From: Glycomyces niveus
Lineage (GTDB): Bacteria > Actinomycetota > Actinomycetes > Mycobacteriales > Micromonosporaceae
NCBI RefSeq assembly: GCF_017592475.1
Contig: NZ_JAGFNP010000002.1
Coordinates: forward strand, 62,001-126,000
Length of the DNA: 64,000 nt
Reading direction: 5' to 3'
Below, one piece after another: positions 49,774-58,638 of the stretch. The notes below the pieces were generated by a model. That model had not been told where the DNA came from and made no database searches. It worked only from the letters and a program-made list of their open reading frames with translations. Position 1 is the stretch's first letter; each line of letters begins with the position of its first letter. Position numbers and translations under genes: made by a program.

Positions 49774-51612
49774 ATGACCCTGACCTCAGCGCTGCCGCGA
49801 GCCGGAGCGCTCGCCGCCGCGCTCCTCCTCACCGCACTGGCGGCCCCGGCTCCGGCCCAGCCCGCGGCCGAACCCGCGGTGCTCTCGGTCGGCCACACCG
49901 ACGCCATGCGGGTCACCTACGAGCACGGGAAGCTCGGCCTGCGCGTCAAGGACGACACCGGCGACGCGGTCAAGTTCCACGACCCCGCCGACGTGGTCTT
50001 CCAGGTCCTGCCGCACGCCGAGATGGCGATCCCCGAAGGCGGCGTGCTCGACTTCATCGGCGCGCCCGGCGACCCGATCTGGCTGCTGCCGTTCACGCAG
50101 GACCACACCCTGCTGTGGCCCGGCTGGAGCACCGAGGAGCTGGACACCGGGACCTTCAAGGACGACAAGGTGTCCATGCGCCTCGTCGGCGCCGAGGGAC
50201 CGGGCGAGGTGGCGCTGTGGGGGCTCGGCAACTTCGGCACCCCGAACGTCTTCTTCAACACCCGGGACGGCCTGCCCGACGCGATCAGCGTCAACACCAA
50301 CTCCCACGTCCACTCCACATGGGCCTTCACCGCCACCGGCGAGTACACCCTCACCTGGGAGTTCACCGGCACCCTCGCCGACGGCACCGAGGTGTCCACC
50401 GGACACGTCGACTACCACTGGGTCGTCGGCGACCTCCCCGGCGAAGACCCCGACCCGGACCCGGACCCGGATCCGGGCACGTCCGACCTCGACGGCCGCC
50501 TCGTCCTCGACGAAGGCCATGTGGACGTCCTCGCCACCACCTTCGCCGACGGCGCGCTCGCCCTCGACGTCAAGGACGGCACCAAGCTCCACAGCCCCGA
50601 CACCGTCCACCGCGACCCCGACGACGTGGCCTTCCACGCTGGCCCCGCCTCTGAACTCACCTTGAGCCAGGAGCTCGTCGACTACTGGCAGGTCGAGGAC
50701 CGCTATGACGCGGGCGACAAGCTCTGGTGGCTGCCCAGCAGCCAGCAGCAGGGCGTCCTCTTCCCCGGCTGGAACTCCGACATCCCCGCCGGCACATTCC
50801 GCGACGACGCCCTCGACCTCGAGTTCACCGACTTCAGCGGCCCCGGCGACCTGCTCATGTTCATCCCCGGCGACGGCATCGAACCAACGGTCCTCTACGC
50901 CGACACCGCCGACGGCCTCCCCGACACCATCGCCACCAGGTCCAAGACCCACGCCCACGCCGACTGGCTCTTCAGCGCCCCCGGCGTGTACACCCTGACC
51001 TGGCAGGCCGAGGGCGTGCTGGCCGACGGCACCCCCGTCAGCTCCGCACCCGAGAAGTTCGTCTTCGTCGTCGGCCCCTGGCCCGGCGAGGATCCCGACC
51101 CCGGCGACCCGGGGAACCCCGACCTCGAGAGCACCCAGACCATCACCGCCACCGTTGACACCGACGCGGGCGGGCTCGTCATCAGCGTCGACCCCGCCGA
51201 CCGCGACGTGGTCCTCCCGGCCATGGCGCTCGACCCCACCGCCACCCGCTGGACCACCGAGGGCGAGCTCCGCCCGGTCACCGTGACCGACACCCGCTCG
51301 GCCGACCCCGGCTGGAACGCCGCCGCCCAGGTCTCGCAGTTCACCAGCGGCGCAGGCGGATTCAGCAGCACCCACCTCGGCTGGCGCCCCGGCGTCGTCT
51401 CCACCGGCGCGAGCCAGCAGGTCGCCCCCGGACCCGCCGTCGCCGGCGCGCTCGACGGCGGCCCCGGCCTCGCCACCTCGCAGATCCTCGCCGCCGCCGC
51501 GGCCGGGTCCGGCAACGGCACCTGCGTGCTCGGCGCCGACCTGCACCTCGATCTGCCCACCGACGTCGAGTCCGGCACCTACACCGCGCTCGTCACCTTC
51601 ACCGCCATCTAA
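49774..51612 (+). CDS. Secreted protein with two anchored (choice-of-anchor M) repeats and a WxL-like C-terminal domain
   Basis: 612 residues. After a signal peptide (to about residue 30) come two copies of the about 200-residue repeat used by anchored-repeat ABC transporters (about 38-220 and 245-430). Each starts with a GHxD motif (SVGHTDAM, DEGHVDVL) and ends with HxHxxW (NSHVHSTWAF, KTHAHADWLF), which could hold metal. A short DPDPDPDPDP linker joins them. The C-terminal about 160 residues (VTVTDTRSADPGWNAAAQVS, ending ESGTYTALVTFTAI) resemble the WxL cell-surface domain of Firmicutes. No sorting motif or TM helix. It is the first gene of the operon downstream of a Zur-like box. Confidence 0.85.
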   Translation: MTLTSALPRAGALAAALLLTALAAPAPAQPAAEPAVLSVGHTDAMRVTYEHGKLGLRVKDDTGDAVKFHDPADVVFQVLPHAEMAIPEGGVLDFIGAPGDPIWLLPFTQDHTLLWPGWSTEELDTGTFKDDKVSMRLVGAEGPGEVALWGLGNFGTPNVFFNTRDGLPDAISVNTNSHVHSTWAFTATGEYTLTWEFTGTLADGTEVSTGHVDYHWVVGDLPGEDPDPDPDPDPGTSDLDGRLVLDEGHVDVLATTFADGALALDVKDGTKLHSPDTVHRDPDDVAFHAGPASELTLSQELVDYWQVEDRYDAGDKLWWLPSSQQQGVLFPGWNSDIPAGTFRDDALDLEFTDFSGPGDLLMFIPGDGIEPTVLYADTADGLPDTIATRSKTHAHADWLFSAPGVYTLTWQAEGVLADGTPVSSAPEKFVFVVGPWPGEDPDPGDPGNPDLESTQTITATVDTDAGGLVISVDPADRDVVLPAMALDPTATRWTTEGELRPVTVTDTRSADPGWNAAAQVSQFTSGAGGFSSTHLGWRPGVVSTGASQQVAPGPAVAGALDGGPGLATSQILAAAAAGSGNGTCVLGADLHLDLPTDVESGTYTALVTFTAI

Positions 51613-51632
51613 CCCACCCGAAAGGAACCCCC

Positions 51633-52274
51633 TTGCGAACCGTCACCAAGTACGCCGCCGTCGCGGCCGCCGCAGCCGCGGTCCTGGCAGCGACCGCCGC
51701 CCCGGCGACCGCCCAAGGCTCCGGCCGCTACACCGTCCTCTCCGAAGGCCACGTCGACGTCTTCGGCCTCGCCTACGAGGACGGCGCGCTCGACCTCCAC
51801 GTCCACGACGAAGAGCACGCCGCCGAATACGCCCCCGGCGAGGTGGTCCTCAAGGCGAACAATGAAGCCAAGACCACGATCCCGGCCGGGTACGACTTCC
51901 TCGGCGCCCCCGGCGACGACGTCTGGATCCTCCCCGACACCGAGGTCGCGGGCCTCCTCTTCGCCGGCTACGGCGCCGAGGAGATCGCCCCCGGCGACTT
52001 CGCGAACGACACCCTCACCCTCACCGTCCACGACGCCTGGGGCGACGTCGACCTCTACACCGTCGACGACTTCGGCACGCCCGCGGTCGAATTCGACTCC
52101 GACGAAGGCCCCGGCTCGTGGCAGGTGACCGCCGGCGGCCACGGCCACCTCAACTGGGCCTTCGGCGAAGCCGGGCTCTACAAGCTCACCGTCGAGGCTG
52201 AAGGCGTCCTCGCCGCGACCGGCGAGACCGTCTCGACCGGCGAGGTCGACTACTGGTTCTGGGTGGAGGCCTGA
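51633..52274 (+). CDS. Small secreted single-repeat (anchored-repeat family) protein
   Basis: 213 residues from a TTG at 51633 with GAAAGGA upstream. A signal peptide of about 28 residues is followed by one anchored-repeat domain with EGHVDVFGLAY at the start and GGHGHLNWAFGEAGLY as HxHxxW motif. It has no wall anchor or membrane tail and should be released, so it may bind metal outside the cell and pass it to the anchored partners. This role is inferred from context only. Confidence 0.85.
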   Translation: MRTVTKYAAVAAAAAAVLAATAAPATAQGSGRYTVLSEGHVDVFGLAYEDGALDLHVHDEEHAAEYAPGEVVLKANNEAKTTIPAGYDFLGAPGDDVWILPDTEVAGLLFAGYGAEEIAPGDFANDTLTLTVHDAWGDVDLYTVDDFGTPAVEFDSDEGPGSWQVTAGGHGHLNWAFGEAGLYKLTVEAEGVLAATGETVSTGEVDYWFWVEA

Positions 52275-52277
52275 CCC

Positions 52278-52898
52278 ATGCGATCCACGATGATCAAGGC
52301 CGGCGCCGCCCTCGGCGCCGCGGCCGCCCTCCTGTTCGCCGGCACCGCGCAGGCCGCCACCACCGTCGGCTCCGGCCACGTGGACGTCCTCGCGCTCGCC
52401 TACGACGACAACGCCAACAAGCTCGACCTGCACGTGGAGTTGGCGAACGGCACCGTCCTCGAACCCGCCGACGTCCTCTTCGACGTCCACAGCGCCCACC
52501 AGGTGACCACCGCCAGCGCCACCAACTGCCGCACCGACCTCGGCACCAACTGGGTCCTGCCGCGCCTCGAAACCGCCGGAAAGCTCTGGGCGGGCTGGAA
52601 CACCGAAGCGCTCACCCTCGCCTCCTTCGGCGGCTCGGTCACGGCCGACCTCGTCTCCTACACCGCCCCGAGCGGCGGCCAGGTCGCCGTCTACGACGCC
52701 TCCACCAACACCACGCGACTCCACACCGACCCGGCCTGCGACGACGGCGCGATCGCCGTCACCGAGACCCACCATCACCCGACCTGGGTCTTCACCCAGC
52801 CCGGCACGTACACGCTCACCTTCCAGCTCAGCGCCACCCACACCACCAACGGCGCGGTGACCTCCGACCCCGTCACCTACACCTTCGACGTCGGCTAG
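52278..52898 (+). CDS. Small secreted single-repeat (anchored-repeat family) protein, second copy
   Basis: 206 residues, starting four bases after the preceding gene. Signal peptide to about residue 28, then one repeat with SGHVDVLALAYDD and a His-rich ETHHHPTWVFTQPGTY. It contains two cysteines (TNCRTD and DPACDD), likely a disulfide, unlike the neighbouring copy. It is a soluble paralogue of the gene at 51633 and is followed by a hairpin. Confidence 0.85.
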   Translation: MRSTMIKAGAALGAAAALLFAGTAQAATTVGSGHVDVLALAYDDNANKLDLHVELANGTVLEPADVLFDVHSAHQVTTASATNCRTDLGTNWVLPRLETAGKLWAGWNTEALTLASFGGSVTADLVSYTAPSGGQVAVYDASTNTTRLHTDPACDDGAIAVTETHHHPTWVFTQPGTYTLTFQLSATHTTNGAVTSDPVTYTFDVG

Positions 52899-52922
52899 GA
52901 CCAGGTTCCCTCCCACAGGAAA

Positions 52923-52953
52923 GCGGGGCGGCCGCAGCACTCGGCCGCCCCGC
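52923..52953 (+). terminator. Hairpin inside the anchored-repeat operon
   Basis: Perfect 12-base stem GCGGGGCGGCCG with a seven-base loop and its complement, between the soluble repeat genes and the DUF916-like gene. It could reduce transcription of the membrane and transporter genes relative to the secreted ones. Confidence 0.65.
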
Positions 52954-52976
52954 GCCCCCGATCCGAAAGTCCCCCA

Positions 52977-54038
52977 GTGAAACCCAATCCCGCCCTCACC
53001 GCCGCGAGCGCCGCCGCGCTGGCCGTCGCCCTCACGGCCGCCGCGCTGCTCGCCGGGGCCTCCGCCGCCGCCCAAGAGGCCGAGGTGGAGCCCGCCGCCG
53101 TCACCTGGGGCGTCAACCCCTCCAGCCAGGACGGACCGGACGGCCGCGCCGCCTTCGACTACGAGCTCGACCCCGGCGAGACCCTCATCGACTTCGTCGG
53201 CGTCTCCAACTTCGGCACCGCCCCGATCACCGTCGACCTGTACGCCTCCGACGCCTACACCACCGAGACCGGCGCGTTCGACCTCCTGCCCTCCACTGAG
53301 GACCCCGTGGACGCCGGGTCCTGGGTCGGCTTCAACGAATCCCGGGTCACCATCGCCCCGCAGACCCGCCTCGACGTGCCCTTCGCCCTCACCGTCCCCG
53401 CCGACGCCACTCCCGGCGACCACGTGGGCGGCATCGTCGCGGCCGTCACCGAGACCGCCACCGACGCCTCCGGCAACGAGATCCAGGTCGAACGCCGCGT
53501 CGGCGCCCGCATCCACCTCCGTGTCACCGGCGAACTCGACCCCGCCCTCGTCCCCGAATCCGACGAAGAGGCCTTCCACTACACCTGGAACCCCGCCGCA
53601 CCCGGCGACGTGAGCTTCGAGTACGCCGTCGCGAACACCGGCAACGTCCGTCTCCAAGGGACGCTCGTAGCCCGCGTCTCCGGCCCCTGGGGCCTCCTCG
53701 AACGCGAGGTCACCGTCGCCGAACTCCCGCAGATCCTCCCCGGCGACCGCTACGAGGGCGAAGCCCGCCTCGACGGCGTCTGGCCGCTCCTCTACGAGCA
53801 CCTCGAACTCACCGTCAGGCCCGAAGCCGCCAACGAAGCCGACGCCGCAGCGCCCCTGCCGTCCCGCTCCGACGAGACCACCCTGTGGGCCCCGCCGTGG
53901 ACGCAGGCCGCGGTCCTCGCCCTCCTCACCCTCGCCGCCTGGATCTGGGCCAAGAGCCGCAAACGCAAGCGGCGCAAAGCCATCCAGCCCGCCCCCGAAC
54001 CGGAACCCGCCGACGACAAGGAGCCCGCCGCAGCATGA
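52977..54038 (+). CDS. DUF916-like (WxL-interacting) secreted membrane-anchored protein
   Basis: 353 residues from GTG at 52977; ribosome site weak. Signal peptide, then two beta-sandwich domains with AAFDYELDPGETLIDFVGVS and TVPADATPGDHVGGIVAAVT, as in the DUF916 proteins that bind peptidoglycan and partner with WxL proteins. A C-terminal TM helix (AAVLALLTLAAWIWA) and a basic cytoplasmic tail follow. The WxL-like domain at the end of the gene at 49774 makes these two a plausible pair. It overlaps the substrate-binding gene by four bases. Confidence 0.82.
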   Translation: MKPNPALTAASAAALAVALTAAALLAGASAAAQEAEVEPAAVTWGVNPSSQDGPDGRAAFDYELDPGETLIDFVGVSNFGTAPITVDLYASDAYTTETGAFDLLPSTEDPVDAGSWVGFNESRVTIAPQTRLDVPFALTVPADATPGDHVGGIVAAVTETATDASGNEIQVERRVGARIHLRVTGELDPALVPESDEEAFHYTWNPAAPGDVSFEYAVANTGNVRLQGTLVARVSGPWGLLEREVTVAELPQILPGDRYEGEARLDGVWPLLYEHLELTVRPEAANEADAAAPLPSRSDETTLWAPPWTQAAVLALLTLAAWIWAKSRKRKRRKAIQPAPEPEPADDKEPAAA

Positions 54039-55537
54039 GGCGCACCCCCACCATCCTCACCGGCGCGACCGCCGCCGCCCTCCTCCTCACCGGCTGCACC
54101 GGTACAGGCGGGACCGGCGACGGCATCGACGTCGTCGTCACCACCGAACTCATCAAGAACTGGACCGACATCGTCGGCGGCGACCGCGTCACCGTCGACA
54201 CGGTCGTTCCCCCGGGCGGCGACCCCCACTCCTACGAACCCAGCCCCAACGACGCCGCCAAAGTCGCCCGCGCCGAACTCGCCTTCACGAACCACCTCCT
54301 CCTCGAAGACCACCCCCTCATCAAGCTCTTCGACGCCAACGTCCCCGACGGCGTCCCCAACCTCTCCCTCGCCGAGAACGCCGAACCCTACGGCGCCAAG
54401 CTCATGCCCCTCGTCGAGAACATCAGCCTCGACACCGTCTGGCTCGGCTTCGGCGTCCGCGGCGAGACCGAGACCCGCTCCGCCGAGATCGGCGTCCGCC
54501 TCACCGAGTTCACCGGCCCCGGCCAGGCCGCCATGTTCCTCACCGACGCCTTCGGACAACCCGAGATCTACTGGGACACCGCCGACGGCCTCGCCGAGAA
54601 CGACGTCATCACCCTCCCGCCCAACGCCCACACCCACGTCAACTGGGCCTTCACCGAACCCGGCGTCTACACCCTCACCGCCGCCGCCACCCTCACCGAC
54701 AACGGCGCCACCACCGACGCCGGCACCGCCACCTTCACCTACGCCGTCGGCGTCAACCCCCGCGAAGTCCGACCCGGCGCCACCGTCCTCGACGGCGGCC
54801 ACGCCGACCTCACCGTCGACCTCGCTACCGGCGGCTTCACCGTCCGCGACGACGACCGCGGCGAGCTCGCCCCCGACACCGTCGTGATCGACGTGCCCAC
54901 CAAAGCCATCGAGGCCGTTCCCGAAGGCGAGCCGTTCGCGTTCCTCGGCCCGGCGGGGGAGGAGGTCTACCAACTGCCGCAAGCCGTCCTCGGCAAGCAC
55001 GTCCACGGCGAGATCGACCCCCACCTGTGGCAGGACGTCGCCAACGCCAAGGCCTACGTCCAGGTCATCGCCGCCGCCCTCATCGAACTCGACCCCGACG
55101 GCCGCGACACGTACGAGGCCAACCGCGACGCCTACCTCGCCGAACTCGACGACCTCGACGCCGAAGTCGCCGCCGCCATCGCCACCATCCCCGAAGCCGA
55201 CCGCCAGCTCATCACCACCCACGACGCCTTCGGCTACCTCGCCGACGCCTACGGCATGCAGATCGCCGGATTCGTCGTCCCCAACCCCGCCGCCGAACCC
55301 AGCGCCAAACAGGTCGAAGCCCTCACCGAGACCATCGCCGACCTCCAAGTGCGGGCCGTCTTCGTCGAACCCAACCTGCACGCCCGCGCCTCCGTGCTCC
55401 GCCAGGTCGCCGAAGACCAAGGCGTCCAGGTCTGCACCCTGCACGGCGACGCCCTGCCCCAAGACGCACCCACCTACATCGACATGATGCGGCAGAACGC
55501 CTCCGAGCTGAGCCGCTGCCTGGGAGGAGACCAATGA
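54035..55537 (+). CDS. Anchored-repeat-type ABC transporter metal-binding lipoprotein with inserted repeat
   Basis: 500 residues from ATG 54035. Lipobox LLTGC. This is a cluster 9 (ZnuA/TroA-type) metal-binding protein: GGDPHSYEPSP gives the first His ligand, HGEIDPHLWQD the second, LITTHDAFGYLADAYG the third and FVEPNLHAR follows. Between the first and second halves (about residues 125-320) lies repeat-family sequence. Its order is unusual: the first part matches the C-terminal half of the repeat (NAHTHVNWAF) and the second the N-terminal half (DGGHADLTVDL). This is the anchored-repeat substrate-binding protein family. It delivers Zn or Mn to the permease at 57670. Confidence 0.9.
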   Translation: MRRTPTILTGATAAALLLTGCTGTGGTGDGIDVVVTTELIKNWTDIVGGDRVTVDTVVPPGGDPHSYEPSPNDAAKVARAELAFTNHLLLEDHPLIKLFDANVPDGVPNLSLAENAEPYGAKLMPLVENISLDTVWLGFGVRGETETRSAEIGVRLTEFTGPGQAAMFLTDAFGQPEIYWDTADGLAENDVITLPPNAHTHVNWAFTEPGVYTLTAAATLTDNGATTDAGTATFTYAVGVNPREVRPGATVLDGGHADLTVDLATGGFTVRDDDRGELAPDTVVIDVPTKAIEAVPEGEPFAFLGPAGEEVYQLPQAVLGKHVHGEIDPHLWQDVANAKAYVQVIAAALIELDPDGRDTYEANRDAYLAELDDLDAEVAAAIATIPEADRQLITTHDAFGYLADAYGMQIAGFVVPNPAAEPSAKQVEALTETIADLQVRAVFVEPNLHARASVLRQVAEDQGVQVCTLHGDALPQDAPTYIDMMRQNASELSRCLGGDQ

Positions 55538-56937
55538 GACCCCACCGGATGGCGGCCCTCGCCGGCGCCGCCGCGCTGGCCGCCGGGCTGCACGCCGCCC
55601 CCGCGAACGCGGAGGAGGCCGAAGGCCTCGCCGAGTTCGCGACCTCCGGTGCGCGCCTGAAGATCGACGCGCCGTCCGAACTGGAGACCGTGCCGTCGCT
55701 CGTGCCCGAACGCGGGGACTTCGCCTTCCTCGGCGCGCCCGGCGACCTCGTCTGGATCGCCGGGACCGTCGACGGCCAGACCTTCCCGACCCTCGACGCC
55801 GCAGCAGTCGACGCCGATGTCCGAGTCTCCCTGGCGAAGACCGAAGGCCCCGGTGACGCCTGGCTGTACACCTTCGAAGGCGCGGGCACCGCCGCGCCGC
55901 TCGCCTCGACCGCCGTCGGCGCGCCGTTCACGCTGACCGCGGGTACGACCACGCCGGTGGTCCTCGCAGTGGACGAACCCGGTGAATACACGCTCGAACT
56001 CGTTGCCACCGAAGACCAGGCGAAGGGCACGGTCGCCGCGACCGGCCGCGGCCAAGCCACCACCGCTGCCCGCACCACCTACAGCCTTACCGCCGAGGAG
56101 ATCACTACCGAAGAGGCGCAGGCGATCGCGACCGACGAGCAGCCGAACAGCGGCGGCGCGCAGGCCGGCACCTCCTGCGAGATCATCGCCGACGGCCACA
56201 TCGACATCGGCCCCCGCTTCGTCGACGGCGCCTGGACCGCGCAGCTGCGCGACGACCGCGCCGCCGAATCCGTCTGGCGCGAACTCGACGACGTCGTGCT
56301 GCAGGTCCCCGACACCGCGCTGTTCCCCATCCCCGAGGGCGACTTCGACTTCCTGGGCGAGACCGGCCAGGAGATCTACATGCTGCCGCAGGTCCAGGCC
56401 TCCGGCATCGTCTGGCCCGGCTGGAACACCCAGGACCCCAGCGTCATCGAAGGCGTCCCCGGCGCGATCGAATGGAATCTCGCCAAAGTGGACGGACCCG
56501 GCGAGTTCACGATCTTCCTCACCGGCACCTTCGGCGGCGCCGAGGTCCTCTTCGACTCCTCCGAAGCCCTGCCGCAGACCGTCTCCATCCCGCGCAACAC
56601 CCACGCGCACGGCAACTGGACCTTCTCCGAGCCCGGCGTCTACCGCCTCACCGTCGAATTCACCGCCACCACCGGCGACGGCGAGACCGTGACCGCCACC
56701 AAGGACATCCAACTCGCGGTCGGCGCCGCCGTCGACCCCGACGAAGCCTGCTCGGGCGGCGGCTCGGGCGACACCGATCCGGGCGGCGGGGACGAGGACG
56801 ACAACGGGTTCCTGCCCACGACCGGCACCGGCCGGCTCCTCTGGGGCCTCGGCGCCGCGGCCGTCGCCGTGATCGTCGGCGCGGTCATCATGATCGCGAC
56901 CCGCAAGCGCCGCAAGGGAGCAGCCGATGCGGGCTGA
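55534..56937 (+). CDS. LPXTG-anchored anchored-repeat wall protein
   Basis: 467 residues from ATG 55534 overlapping the previous stop. Signal peptide to about residue 24; a degenerate first repeat (about 30-200) that lost the GHxD and HxH residues; a complete second repeat (about 215-410, ADGHIDIGPRF and NTHAHGNWTFSEPGVY). The end FLPTTG, a hydrophobic helix and RKRRK form a sortase signal, so it is linked covalently to the wall. It is the wall-linked member of the anchored-repeat transporter family and may relay metal between wall and lipoprotein. Its last 11 bases overlap the ATPase gene. Confidence 0.9.
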   Translation: MRPHRMAALAGAAALAAGLHAAPANAEEAEGLAEFATSGARLKIDAPSELETVPSLVPERGDFAFLGAPGDLVWIAGTVDGQTFPTLDAAAVDADVRVSLAKTEGPGDAWLYTFEGAGTAAPLASTAVGAPFTLTAGTTTPVVLAVDEPGEYTLELVATEDQAKGTVAATGRGQATTAARTTYSLTAEEITTEEAQAIATDEQPNSGGAQAGTSCEIIADGHIDIGPRFVDGAWTAQLRDDRAAESVWRELDDVVLQVPDTALFPIPEGDFDFLGETGQEIYMLPQVQASGIVWPGWNTQDPSVIEGVPGAIEWNLAKVDGPGEFTIFLTGTFGGAEVLFDSSEALPQTVSIPRNTHAHGNWTFSEPGVYRLTVEFTATTGDGETVTATKDIQLAVGAAVDPDEACSGGGSGDTDPGGGDEDDNGFLPTTGTGRLLWGLGAAAVAVIVGAVIMIATRKRRKGAADAG

Positions 56938-57673
56938 CCTCGAAGTATCGGCACTCGCGGTCACCCTGGGCGGCAACCAGGTCCTGCACGACGTGGACCT
57001 CGCCGTCGGCCCCGGCGACACGGTCGGACTCATCGGCCCCAACGGCGCGGGCAAGACCACGCTGCTGCGCGCCGTGCTAGGCCTCCTCGCCCCCGACACC
57101 GGCACCGTCCACATCGGCGGCAGGCCGCCCCGCGCGGCCCGGAGCCGCCTCGGCTACGTGCCCCAGAAGCACGAGTTCGCGTGGGACTTCCCGATCACCG
57201 TCGCCGCAGCGGTCCTCAACGCCCGCACCGCGACTCAATGGACCGGACCCCGCCGCGCCGACCGCGAGGCCGCCGCGGCCGCCGTCGAGCGCGTGGGCCT
57301 CACCGACCTCGCCGCTCGCCCGATCGGGGCGCTCTCGGGCGGCCAGCGCCAGCGGGTCCTCGTCGCCCGCGCGCTGGCCCGCGAGCCCGGGCTGCTGCTG
57401 CTCGACGAGCCGTTCACGGGCGTCGACGTCCCGACCCAGGAGCTGCTGGTCGGGCTGCTCACCCAGCTCGCCGAGGAGGGCACTGCGATCCTGATGACCA
57501 CCCACGACCTCGCCCAGGCCCGGGCGGTGTGCACGCGCCTGTGCCTGCTCAACCGCACGGTGGTCGCCGACGGCCCGCCGTCTGAACTGGACGATCCGTC
57601 GTTGTGGCTGCGGGCGTTCGGGGTCGCCGAGTCCGAACTCCTGCTCACCGGGACCGCGAGGGAGGCCGAGTGA
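56927..57673 (+). CDS. Anchored-repeat-type ABC transporter ATP-binding protein (metal uptake)
   Basis: 248 residues starting 11 bases before the wall gene ends. Walker A GPNGAGKTT, signature LSGGQRQRV, Walker B LLLLDEPFTGVD and switch TTHD are complete. YVPQKHEFAWDFPITV is typical of the ZnuC/MntA-type metal ATPases. It drives the permease at 57670 and is coupled to it by a GTGA overlap. Confidence 0.95.
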   Translation: MRADLEVSALAVTLGGNQVLHDVDLAVGPGDTVGLIGPNGAGKTTLLRAVLGLLAPDTGTVHIGGRPPRAARSRLGYVPQKHEFAWDFPITVAAAVLNARTATQWTGPRRADREAAAAAVERVGLTDLAARPIGALSGGQRQRVLVARALAREPGLLLLDEPFTGVDVPTQELLVGLLTQLAEEGTAILMTTHDLAQARAVCTRLCLLNRTVVADGPPSELDDPSLWLRAFGVAESELLLTGTAREAE

Positions 57674-58581
57674 TCGAGTGGCTGACCGAGCCCTGGCAGC
57701 TCGAGTTCATGCAGCGCGCGTTCATCGTGGCGCTCATCGCGGCGGTCGTCTGCGTCGTGGTCGGGACCTTCGTGGTGCTGCGCGGCATGGCGTTCATCGG
57801 CGACGCGGTGGCGCACGCGGTGTTCCCCGGGGTCGCGGTCGGGTTCGTGATCCATGCGAACCTGGCGCTGACCGGCGCGGTCGCGGGGATCGTGACGGCG
57901 GTGGCGATCGCGCTGATCAGCCAGACGCGGCGTCTCAACGAGGACACGGTGATCGGCGTGTTCTGGGCGGGGTCGTTCGGGCTGGGGATCGTGATCGTCT
58001 CGACCCAGGACGCCTACACCGGCGACCTCACCTCATTCCTCTTCGGACAGATCCTGGCGCTCGGGGACGACGACGTGCGCGCCGTCGCCTCGGTGGGCGC
58101 GGTCCTGGTCGCGCTCACGTTCCTGCTGCGCCGCCAGCTCATCGCGGTGAGCCTCGACCGCGAGACCGCGAAGGCCTCGGGCCTGCCGGTGCTCCTTCTC
58201 GACATGGTCCTGTACGCGATGGTCACGGCCGCGATCGTGGTGGCGCTCCAGGCGGTCGGCAACGTCCTCGTCCTGGCCCTCCTGGTCACCCCGGCGGCGA
58301 CGGCGCGCATGGGCACCGAGCGCCTCGCCACGATGACCGCCGCGGCCTGCGCGCTCGCGGCCTTCGGATCGGTTGCGGGCCTGTACCTCTCGTACCACTA
58401 CAACCTCGCGGCCGGCGGCATGGTCGTCCTGATGCTCACCGCGATGTTCCTCCTGGCCTGGCTCGCGGCCCCGAAGCACGGCCTCCTCTGGAGGCGCCTG
58501 CGGGCGGGCGTACGGGTGGCCCCGGGTACCCGCCCAGTCCCACCTTCACCACTACCAGTGAAAAAGGACAGCGTCCCATAG
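57670..58581 (+). CDS. Anchored-repeat-type ABC transporter permease (ZnuB-like)
   Basis: 303 residues from GTG 57670. Eight or nine helices; GDAVAHAVFPGVAVGFVIHA, NEDTVIGVFWAGSFGLGIVI and LLVTPAATARMGTERLATM are ABC-3 (ZnuB/TroC) family landmarks. It forms the metal channel fed by the gene at 54035. It is the last gene of the anchored-repeat operon. Confidence 0.94.
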   Translation: MIEWLTEPWQLEFMQRAFIVALIAAVVCVVVGTFVVLRGMAFIGDAVAHAVFPGVAVGFVIHANLALTGAVAGIVTAVAIALISQTRRLNEDTVIGVFWAGSFGLGIVIVSTQDAYTGDLTSFLFGQILALGDDDVRAVASVGAVLVALTFLLRRQLIAVSLDRETAKASGLPVLLLDMVLYAMVTAAIVVALQAVGNVLVLALLVTPAATARMGTERLATMTAAACALAAFGSVAGLYLSYHYNLAAGGMVVLMLTAMFLLAWLAAPKHGLLWRRLRAGVRVAPGTRPVPPSPLPVKKDSVP

Positions 58582-58638
58582 GGGTACGACACCGGTGTTC
58601 GAACGCGGTTTATCCGAGGATCGCTCTCGTTGCGGCGG

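Noticed and set aside
54035..55537. Reading the repeat-containing lipoprotein as an assembly artefact
   Set aside because: The frame is continuous, third-base use is uniform, and the metal ligands on both sides of the insert are in place; inserted-repeat binding proteins are known.
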